This document shows positions 57,101 through 64,000 of a stretch of DNA of 64,000 nucleotides, piece by piece. This stretch comes from Anoplolepis gracilipes (lineage: Eukaryota; Arthropoda; Insecta; Hymenoptera; Formicidae). Numbering within the stretch: the stretch's first letter is position 1; every line of letters starts with the position of its first letter. The position numbers were made by a program, and so were the translations under genes. Under the pieces are notes generated by a model, which ran no database searches, had not been told where the DNA came from, and worked only from the letters and a program-made list of their open reading frames with translations. The stretch lies in assembly GCF_047496725.1 (NCBI RefSeq), contig NC_132971.1:9383001-9447000 (forward strand), written 5' to 3'.

Positions 57101-57245
57101 GCGAACCATGGTAGATGGGGAAGACCAGTAGAGGGCGGCCGCCTCCTTCTGTGGGGACGTTATGTCCCGGAAGGAGACGGCCGAAAGAGAGAGGGAGGCG
57201 GATCCCAACGCCCCTTTCTCTCGGAGAAGGAGGGGGGAGCGAGAA
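54113..57245 (+). pseudogene. ORF2 (endonuclease-reverse transcriptase) of the long element, decayed
   Basis: It starts MAVYRFLQANLNH, the usual R1-clade opening, then AAEPYSIPPN and an APE endonuclease to about 54,740 (AGDPNVKSGAWDSP). RT from about 55,380: KKTAPGPDGIPARAL, HQFRFREGLSTIDAI, VSLDIANAFNTLPW, GSVLGPLLWNLGYDW. The YxDD box reads YAND (56,099-56,110), so a catalytic aspartate is lost. The C-terminal knuckle is HHCDAPVDTAEHTLAEC near 56,980. There are many mixed stops (TAG, TAA, TGA) and shifts, e.g. TGA at 54,694-54,696 and TAG at 57,129-57,131. Not functional. Confidence 0.85.
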
Positions 57246-57672
57246 TGCGGGCGTATCCTCTAACCCCCCTAGGTGTCCCTTCTCCAGGGTCGCGGGGGTG
57301 CAGGTGCGGCGGACACCTGCACCCTATTGCACCGCGACCCAGCAAAGAGGCGACGTTGCGTGGTGGTCCCGCAACGTCGCCATCGGTGCGGAACCGGGCG
57401 TCTTCGGACGCCTGATGCCGCCCGCGCGGATGAAGGGTCCTCCCTCCTTCGACCCTTAACGGAGCCGAAGGACAGAGGACCTAGCGGGAGCGGGTCCCGG
57501 TCGAATGCGAAAGCGACCCCGGGGCCCGTTCATAACCGCAGCGTAGACCACCGTTGGGTTTTAGTGAGTATGCCCGACCATAACTAATTGGTCGGGTGAG
57601 TCCCACATACCCTCTGGGAGTCCCCGCTCCCAGAGGGATGCGTAAAGCATTTCCCAACGTAAAAAAAAAAAG

Positions 57673-57685
57673 CGTAAAAACGTCC
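57673..57685. repeat. target-site repeat CGTAAAAACGTCC (right)
   Basis: Exact partner of 50,262-50,274. It also directly precedes the 5' end of the next gag-only element, so either it served two insertions or it is a preferred target. Confidence 0.75.
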
Positions 57686-59726
57686 CCTTCGATGACGACG
57701 CACCACTTTGCCGTGGGGGGCTCACCCGAAGGGCGATCCCGGTGTGGTTGTCGGGTCTTAGGGCCCACAACCCCCCAGTGACCCCGAAGGGTGCTAAGAG
57801 TGCGTCAACTATGATGGATGTTGAAGAACAAAAAAAATAAGTGCTCGGGGTCGAATACCGGGTAACGGCACGGAGGGGGTATTGTCCCAGCTCCCTCCGG
57901 GTCGTCATCAAGCGATGGGCCACCCAGGGATTTGACGGCGGGGTCCCTAGGCAAACTGGCGACCGCCGTAATGAGTCAGTATGACTCCTTCGCGAAGGCC
58001 TTGGCCGAAGCGAAGGAGCTTACTGATGGTGGCGCTTTCCAGACATCGGCCGGCAAGGCAAGATCTATTGTCGACCGAGCTGGGTAGCGCATGAACGACT
58101 GCCGCGGAGACCGTGATAGGTGCCTCCAGATGTTGGAGCATCTCCACGCCGCGGCAGTCGTTTTAGATGATTACAGCCTATCCCTTGAGGAGTATTTCGG
58201 GGTGATGGCTGATGAGGGGGGAAAGGTCGCCGAGAGGATGCGATCCTTCTCAAGGATGGCCTTCCTGGCCTCTAGAGATGGAGGCGTGAGGACCTCCATG
58301 AAGGAGACAAAAGAGGTAGAGGTGCAAACTTTACCTCCTCTTACCGAGGAGATAGCGACTCAGTGGAGGGGGGAGTCTCGCGACGAGATGTCGCAGACTT
58401 TCCCGCTGAGTTCGCGAAAATGACCGGGCAGGCTGCCTCCGCGCTGGAGGAGGGGTTTTCCTTCCCAAAGGTTGCGGAGGTGGAAATGGTGGAAGCCACG
58501 TCGGATATCACCGAGGTGATGGAGGTGGATGAGTTAGCCTCCACACCGTTGCTCTCACCGGGGGAGGTCCCCGGTGATGTCTACAGGGCAACACGGCCGA
58601 GGGCATCAGTTCTTCTCCCGGTAGACTGGGAGAGAATCGGCGCCCTTATTAGGAAGGAGGTACGGCTGGCAATTACTCCGCCAGCCGGAGCAACATCACC
58701 TCCATGCCCGCAGGTTGCTGTGGGGAAGGAAGGCGTGGGAAGAGGCTCTTGGGCCTCCGTAGTTAAAGACGGGGGCACAGTGGGCCCTAAAAGGAGGAAG
58801 AGGAAAAGTGGAAGAAATGGCATAGCCATCCCTCCCTCTTCTGAGAGTGGAGGGATGGAGCCTTGTGCGGACAAGGCCGTCCCTTCAACCTTCGCGGGAA
58901 GAAGCGGAGGTGCCCGGGCCTGGTTTAGGAAGGGTGGCTAACCTGGCTTCCCAGGTGCTAAAACTGCTTCATCTTGGGGCATGTGGGCTCCGGGTGCACC
59001 TCGAATGTGTCCAGGGGATGCCTGTGTTACAGGTGTGGATCCCCTGAACACAAAATGCAGGGATGCCGTATGCATTCTTGCTGCCCTGTCTGTAAAAACG
59101 GGGAAGGTGATTGCGGTCACGTCCTGGGAGAGGGAGTTGTCTGCTCCTCTCCCGGCGGGGGCGTGACGGCGGCGATCACCGGGGGCTTGCCCCCAGTACC
59201 GACTCTCTCCGGCTTATCGAAAGAAGCCGAAAGAAGCCAGAAAGGGGGTCGGATGACGGTCCCGGGGGGGTAAGGGTGAGGGGGAGCAGGTTATGCCTAC
59301 CCCCAATATTTCCTTCCCCCCAAACATCCGATCGGGGCCGTGAACACGGGGAGCTCTAAGCCCCCCTCGCCCCAAAAGGGCCGCTAACATCTGCGGCCAA
59401 AGTGAGAAGGGTGGGATACAATCCCCTCTTCTCAGGGGTTAAGGGGGGAGTAGGTGCGGGAACACTTACTCCCCCATTGCACCTTGACCTCAAGGAAGGG
59501 GCAGCGTTGTGTGTGGTTCCGCAACATCGCCAACGGTGCGTCATTGAGGTTACTCTTAATGGCGCACCATGGGATGGAGTTCCTCCTCGTAAGGGAGGAA
59601 ATGCGGGGGTGGGTCCTGGTACAATGCAAAAGCGAACCCAGGGCCCGCCCATTTCAACCGCAATGCAGAGGACCACCGTCTGGTTTTTAGTGGGTATACT
59701 CCGTCTATAGGGGGAGTCCCACATAC
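57686..59726 (+). mobile_element. gag-only LINE G2
   Basis: 5' end CCTTCGATGACGACGCACCACTTTGCCGTGG, one gag ORF (57,971-59,170), then directly a 3' UTR with GGGGTTAAGGGGGGAGTAGG, TTGCACCTTGACCTC and TTTTTAGTGGGTATACTCCG. The last 45 bp and the poly(A) are missing where it joins the outer element near 59,727. No EN/RT. Own length about 2 kb. Confidence 0.7.
57971..59170 (+). pseudogene. gag-like ORF1 of element G2
   Basis: It starts MSQYDSFAKALAEAKELTDG. A helical region (LQMLEHLHAAAVVLDDYSLS) and an acidic middle (FPKVAEVEMVEATSDITEVM) precede a DWERIGALIRKEVRLAI segment and a basic SVVKDGGTVGPKRRKRKSG patch. The knuckles are CYRCGSPEHKMQGC and CCPVCKNGEGDCGHVLGEGV. One TAG near 58,085 and frameshifts near 58,350 and 58,950 break it. 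It is more diverged from G1 than the shared UTRs are. Confidence 0.7.
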
Positions 59727-61265
59727 CCCCGGGGAGTGGATGAGGTGGACCGGCGGGGGGACGATTGTCCCCGTTTCCCTCTCGTCGTCATTCTGTGAGG
59801 GGCTACCCGAGGGCTCAGGGGTGAGGTCCTCGGGGGCATGGGCTATCGCCCTATGGGAGAGGATTGGCTCCGCATATAAGGAAGCTCACAAAAGGTTCGC
59901 GGACCTATGTGAGACGGATATGTGGGCCAATGACAACATTGAGGGGCTAGATGAGCTCGAGAAGATCTGATGGGCGAAATCCAGTGTACCCTCATAGCAC
60001 GTTGCAAGATAGGGGCACAGGACGCGAGTGTCCAAGCTCGGGTCCTGTGCGAAACAAAGACGGTGGGTCTCCAAACGAAGACTTAAGGGGCTTCGGAGGC
60101 TCCACATTCCTTTGTGGATATGGAATCCCTCCGCAGTCTTGTAAGGAATGAGGTGGAGTCCGCTCTAGCCTTAGGGCTAAGTGGACTTTACCAAGAGCTA
60201 CGGGCATGCCATCGCCCACCTTCCTCCGCCCCAAGTGAAGGGGCCGCCGTGTCGTCCTCTTGGGTAATGGTGACGGCGAAAGGGGGCGGAGGAAGGAGCA
60301 AGGGGGAGACCGGTCCCGGAGAAGTCCCCCCCCGTTAAAAGGGGTAAGGGGTCTCCGGGTCGGTCTTCTTCTTCCCCTCTTGAAAAAGAGAGGAACAAGA
60401 AGGGAAGGGGCGGCGCTGGTGGCCCCCTGAGGTGTTTCAAATGCAGGTGTGCTGACCTGAGGGTCCCCGCTAATCACGCTCTGGGTGAAAGCGTGGAGTG
60501 TTCCTGCCCTCATGTGGAGGAGAGGAAGAAGAAGAAGGGGAGGCGTGGGGCCCCTCCGTCGGATGAGGGAAAGGCGTTCCCCCCGACGAAGGTGGCCCGG
60601 AAGAAGTGGGAGTCCCCTGTAAAGGAGAGTGGGGGGACCGATATGTCGGCCCCTTCCTCCCCAGGGGACTCGGATGCCACCTCCATAATGGAAGTGGTGT
60701 GCCTCCACCCAGGGGTAACAATGCCCTCTCATCCAAACGGTTGAGGGGGCTGTGGGGGAGCAGGAAGGGATTAGACGTAGTCTTCCCCCCTCTCCCCTAC
60801 CGGGCAGTGAACTCGAGGGATCTTTGAGACCCTCCTCGCCCCAACCTGATCATAAGATCCGGTCTTTAGCGGGGGGAAGTGAGAATTAATTAATTTTCAC
60901 TTCCCCCCCAGGGGTCAAGGGGGAGTGGGTGCGGGAACACTCACTTCCCATTGCACCTTGACCCCAGGGAAGGCGGCGGGGTTGCGTGGTGGTCCCGCAA
61001 CGCCGTCGTTGATGCGTTACTGAGGCTTTTTCTCGCATCAAAAGGCAGAGAATCTCTCCCCGATTATCTGGGGGAGACAGGCGGGGGTGGGTCCTGGTAG
61101 AATGCGAAAGCGACCCCAGGGCCCACCCGGCAACCGCCGAGAGGACCACCGTGAGGTTTTAGTGGGTATACCCCGATAAATAGGGGGGAGTCCCATATAC
61201 TCCCGGAGAGTTCCCGCTCCTCGAGGGAGGCGCAACGCATTTTCTCACGTAAAAAAAAAAAAAAA
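59727..61265 (+). mobile_element. 3' part of the outer gag-only LINE (G3 piece)
   Basis: It resumes at a point equivalent to about 40,465 of G1 and continues through gag to the 3' UTR. Conserved structures include GTCAAGGGGGAGTGGGTGCG paired with the CACTCACTTCC side, GTTGCGTGGTGGTCCCGCAAC (60,983-61,003), GGGTCCTGGTAGAATGCGAA and a terminal hairpin near 61,190-61,225. Poly(A) 61,251-61,265, then the 15-bp repeat. Confidence 0.7.
60111..60744 (+). pseudogene. gag-like ORF1, C-terminal part (G3 piece)
   Basis: It contains MDMESLRSLVRNEVESALAL, the same helix as G1. After frameshifts come a knuckle remnant around CADLRVPANHALGESVEC (60,450-60,500) and the tail EERKKKKGRRGAPPSDEGK. The ordinary first knuckle is lost in a small deletion near 60,440. 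It ends near 60,744 and is followed at once by the 3' UTR. Confidence 0.65.
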
Positions 61266-61280
61266 GGTTGAGGTCACACA
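61266..61280. repeat. target-site repeat GGTTGAGGTCACACA (right)
   Basis: Exact partner of 47,909-47,923. It lies immediately after the poly(A) and before a TA and a Tc1-like end. Confidence 0.8.
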
Positions 61281-61556
61281 TATACAGTGGCGGCCATATA
61301 CTTACGTACAGTTTATAAAATTAAATATTATTTGTTGTAAACTCATACATTAACCAGGTATACAAAAATTAAATATATTTTTTACAAGTTTACAATATAA
61401 AAGAATAGCAAAATAATCTCTCTTAATTTACTGTAATTAAATAGTTTCTTACATTTTTATAATTAAGTATCAAATTTTTTGCAGACACATACTTAAGTAC
61501 ATATCGAAATGTCTATATTTTCACCTGCCGCAACCCCTTTCTCTCATAATAAAATG
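61281..61556. mobile_element. possible Tc1/mariner-type element end
   Basis: TATACAGTGGCGGCCATATACTTACGTAC resembles a Tc1-like terminal repeat preceded by a TA target. An inverted-looking partner (ACATACTTAAGTACAT) is near 61,485-61,505, which would make a short element of about 0.2 kb. There is no transposase. A+T-rich and without an ORF. Confidence 0.35.
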
Positions 61557-62640
61557 TAAATATACATGGAAGACTCTTTTCTCAGTGTAGTCAATGAGGA
61601 ATTAATAATTTGAAAGCATAATATGACATGCATTACTATACACACACATATATGTATATATATAGGAAAAGAACTAGTCTCCTATGCTAAAGTAAAAGCA
61701 TAAGGAACCAAAAGAAAAATCATAAATTCATAAACGATAGTAACAAATTGTGACAATTGAATTATAATAATAATCTCTTCCATATAGATGCTGTAATAAA
61801 AAGTAAAATGTCAATAAGAAATATGTGATACAACAAGAGAGGAAACTACAAGAAATCCAAACATAAAATATAATTAATAAGTGAAAAGAAAATAATTAAT
61901 GATGAGATATAACAATTACAAGGATGAATATTAACTTTTACTATAGTTAATTTAATAAGCCTCTCTTGCTGTAAAATGAATTATAATATAAGAGTACGAA
62001 ATTATTTTATACGACAAAGAGTCTCTCATTCGCGTATCAAAAAATCAATAATTGGATGACTGCGAGAAAGACTCGATGAAACCGAATATTATTCTTATCT
62101 ATCGACGCAGAGATTCAACGAAGCTAAATATTATAACAACTTGCTTTTGAAATTTACCGCTAGATACCAACTTATAAACTTTGCAATTTTCATCGAACCT
62201 ATTAAGATTATGAAGAGCTCGCCGTTTCTGACGTCTTCGAAGGCGGAGAGTTCCCTCACCAGGATTCAAAAATCCATCTCCATCCGAACAAAATAGCCAA
62301 CCCGAGAAACCTTGGGTCCACCGGATGTCTGGAGGGAAACGACCCCTCAGGGGACGGACCGAAGGAAGTCAGTCGATCTCACGGACGGAGCAGTCGAAAT
62401 TCAGCAGTCATACTAAACCAATGCAATAAGAAAGTCGTCTCCGAGTCTTCATTCACTGTGTTCTAAAATCAATTTTAACTTAGTTTCGTCAGCTACTTTG
62501 TGTCGTCAAGGTAGATCTTCAATAATATTTTACTTTCTCGTTTTCGCAACTCGTCTTATATTATAATGTAGAGCTGCGACTCACTATACATTATAATTTA
62601 GAATTACTACTTTATTAATTAATTTCCAATTTCTAAAAAC
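61557..62640 (+). mobile_element. family B LTR, 5'-truncated copy 2
   Basis: It matches the minus-strand LTR at 26,040-28,493 piece by piece: ACATGGAAGACTCTTTTCTC (61,566), ATATGTGATACAACAAGAGAG (61,821), CTCTCTTGCTGTAAAATGAA (61,961), GGCGGAGAGTTCCCTCACCA (62,243), CTACTTTGTGTCGTCAAGGT (62,493). The U3 beginning is absent. Confidence 0.65.
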
Positions 62641-62807
62641 CTTATAGATATAAGCCGCCTTATATTTTAACGCATTGCCCTGGAATTTTCTCTTATCATT
62701 GTTATAACACTTAGTATATTAAAGTCGAAAATAATCGATATTGCGTCACTTGTTTCAGATTAATTCAACAAAATTTCCAAGCGTACGGACTTATACAATT
62801 CCACGGC

Positions 62808-63044
62808 ATGTATAGTGGTATTTTTCAAGAAGAAAGATGTTATATTTGCGGAAATGATATAATTACCTATACTTCCGTAAAAGAATGTTCTACTTGCTTC
62901 ATGCATTATTTAGCAATATGTTGCGTACTCAGAGAAAGAGAATTAGATCCAAATAATGTAGAAGAGTTGTTATATGATTGCGATAATACAGAAGTAAAGA
63001 TACTATTGATGTATGAACCAACAAATGATATGGAAATCCCATGA
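62808..63044 (+). CDS. 78-aa Cys/His protein of family B
   Basis: Small unbroken ORF, MYSGIFQEERCYICGNDI at its start. Cys11, Cys14, Cys27, Cys30, His33 and Cys38/Cys39 form a C-x2-C-x12-C-x2-C-x2-H-x4-C pattern, a likely zinc-binding treble-clef or RING/PHD-like fold. The rest is acidic. An intron-acceptor-like TTGTTTCAG lies at 62,750-62,758 and the ATG follows 50 nt later, so it is probably made from a spliced mRNA. It lies between an LTR and the start of an envelope-type gene, the place of accessory genes. Family not recognised. Confidence 0.6.
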   Translation: MYSGIFQEERCYICGNDIITYTSVKECSTCFMHYLAICCVLRERELDPNNVEELLYDCDNTEVKILLMYEPTNDMEIP

Positions 63045-63159
63045 AATAAAATACAAATATATATATATTACATACATGCATATATACATGTATAAATAAT
63101 AAATTGTATCTGCTTACTTACAGAATGATGTATGAATGATGAATGTAATGATGAAAGAA

Positions 63160-63279
63160 ATGATGTATCATTTAGTATTATTATTCACTGCGCAAACCTC
63201 TCTCGCCCTTCTCGGTTTTGATTGCGGAGGCGACATTTAAATATCACATCGGTTTCGTTGTTGGATGTGGAAGAATGTG
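63160..63279 (+). pseudogene. N-terminal fragment of an envelope-type glycoprotein
   Basis: A hydrophobic signal-peptide-like stretch follows a CTTACTTACAG acceptor-like site (63,112-63,122). After the predicted cleavage point the frame shifts once near 63,230. The gene is then cut at 63,279, where an LTR begins with TGTGACG. Only about 40 codons remain. With the C-terminal remnant at 28,497-29,250 it shows that family B once carried an entry glycoprotein. Confidence 0.5.
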
Positions 63280-63966
63280 TGACGTCCCGCCAAAAATTTC
63301 AAATTAAATTTTTCAAAAAAAAATAAACATACCGCTAGAAATATTAACACATGCTACGAGATATACGTATATCTCTCAAATTCAGCTTAATAAAATATTT
63401 AATCGAGCAAAATATTATAAAGTTATTAAATTGAATATCGCTTGCTTACATAGTGTTAACAAAATAATACTGACCCTTATCAGTAAAGAAAATCATATAA
63501 TTGCAAACATTAGACTACTATAAATATATTGATTGAAATTCTTTCTATTAAAATATATAGAAATATATATTACTATAACATCAAAATCGCTGAAATTCAA
63601 TAAATAAATTACGCGATAGTAACAGAAATACTTGCAAATTAATTATATTAGTATAGAAAAATTAAATCATACTAACGATCGCTTTATCAATTATAAATCT
63701 TACAATTTCATAACTATTATAATAAAAAAAATAATAAATAATAAGAAAAAAAGGAAATATTATTTAGTAAAGCATATTACGCACACTAGCATTCAGATAT
63801 ATATATATATATATATACACGCAAATCCATATAAGTTAATATATTTTCTAAGTTAATTTTATACATCAACATGTAAATCTACATGGAAGACTTTCTCTTA
63901 GTGTAATTGATGAAAAAGTAATAATATAAAAGCATAACGTATGACAAGTATTACTATATACATATA

Positions 63967-64000
<34 letters not shown>
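63280..64000 (+). mobile_element. family B LTR, copy 3 (runs off the window)
   Basis: Starts TGTGACGTCCCGCC, matching the start of the minus-strand LTR at 28,493 (TGTGACGTTCCGCC). Further matches include CTGACCCTTATCAGTAAAGA at 63,471 and ACATGGAAGACTTTCTCTTA at 63,881. It ends in (TA)n at the window edge. No ORF of note. Confidence 0.65.

Larger units (their letters stand above)
50275..57672 (+). mobile_element. full-length R1-clade LINE (SART/TRAS-like layout)
   Basis: A 7.4-kb element with a 1.1-kb GC-rich 5' UTR beginning TCTTCGTCGTGCACCACCTTGTCGTGGTG, ORF1 (51,412-54,112), ORF2 (54,113 to about 57,245), and a 3' UTR with paired hairpins at 57,573-57,597 and 57,610-57,639, ending in poly(A) at 57,661-57,671. 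The ORF1 stop and ORF2 start form TAAATG, close to the stop-start coupling of SART-type elements. 13-bp direct repeats flank it. Confidence 0.85.
47924..61265 (+). mobile_element. outer gag-only LINE of a nested composite
   Basis: The outer element has three pieces: 47,924-48,013 (5' end with CACCACCTTGACGTGGTG), 50,184-50,274 (continuing with GACCCTGAAGGGTGCTAAGA) and 59,727-61,265 (gag 3' part, 3' UTR, poly(A) 61,251-61,265). Into it came an RT fragment (48,014-50,183), a long element (50,275-57,672) and a second gag-only element (57,686-59,726). The assignment rests on matching each piece to G1 and on the exact 15-bp repeats at both ends. Confidence 0.65.

Noticed and set aside
37738..61149. 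Many long minus-strand ORFs in the GC-rich LINE block
   Set aside because: They are antisense shadows of the LINE genes and UTRs. None shows a recognisable domain, and composition explains their length.
37712..61265. R1 elements implying that the window contains rDNA
   Set aside because: No nuclear 18S or 28S sequence flanks any element; targets here are other LINEs.
15181..64000. Telomeric location (TTAGG repeats with TRAS/SART-type elements)
   Set aside because: No run of TTAGG or CCTAA was seen beside any element.

Overview
The window is eukaryotic and looks like an insect, most probably a hymenopteran and possibly an ant. The first 15.2 kb is mitochondrial DNA that needs the invertebrate mitochondrial code (TGA = Trp, ATA = Met, AGA/AGG = Ser). 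Its A+T content is extreme, trnK has anticodon TTT, trnS1 has TCT, and the tRNAs beside the control region are ordered trnM-trnI-trnQ. That order is the usual ant arrangement, but Lepidoptera share it, so the assignment is an inference. From 15,181 on, the sequence is nuclear and almost entirely transposable elements. No ordinary host gene was recognised.

Mitochondrial part (1-15,180). The + strand first follows the N strand in normal circular order: nad4 (cut by the window start), trnH, nad5, trnF; then on the minus strand trnE, N, S1, R, A, nad3, trnG, cox3, atp6, atp8, trnD, trnK, cox2, trnL2, cox1; then trnY and trnC (+), nad2, the trnM/I/Q cluster, the control region, rrnS, trnV and the 5' half of rrnL. 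Near 11,303 it folds back. A 1,581-bp stretch (7,998-9,578: nad2 5' part, Q, I, M, control region) recurs as its exact mirror at 11,303-12,883. The J strand then runs through nad2 into a truncated nad1 (junction near 13,220), trnL1, the 3' half of rrnL, a third nad2 fragment, and at 15,181 into nuclear repeats. nad4L, nad6, cob, trnT, trnP, trnS2 and an intact trnW are not in the window. This is either a rearranged, very young nuclear mitochondrial insertion or an assembly chimera.

Nuclear repeats (15,181-37,700). A repeat family called A here is present three times (15,181-19,842; inverted 29,259-32,700; 33,429-37,459). It holds a TATA promoter, a long leader with a hairpin minisatellite, and in one copy a small arginine-rich first ORF. 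Between the first two copies lie two tandem units of an LTR-type retroelement (family B) on the minus strand. These have paired small ORFs and, next to one LTR, a decayed envelope-type glycoprotein remnant. Family B reappears at 61,557-64,000.

LINE nest (37,712-61,265). This GC-rich block is R1-clade non-LTR retrotransposons inserted into each other. Direct repeats of 13-15 bp flank four of the units (41,939-46,886; 38,681-47,075; 50,275-57,672; 47,924-61,265). Some units encode endonuclease and reverse transcriptase. Others carry only a zinc-knuckle gag ORF followed at once by a 3' UTR resembling that of the RT-bearing elements, so they look like gag-only partners mobilised in trans. The one long ORF1 in the nest (51,412-54,112) is interrupted by five in-frame stops that are all TGA, several where Trp is expected.

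Coordinates of tRNAs were set by hand-folding. rRNA, control-region and repeat-family edges are approximate.
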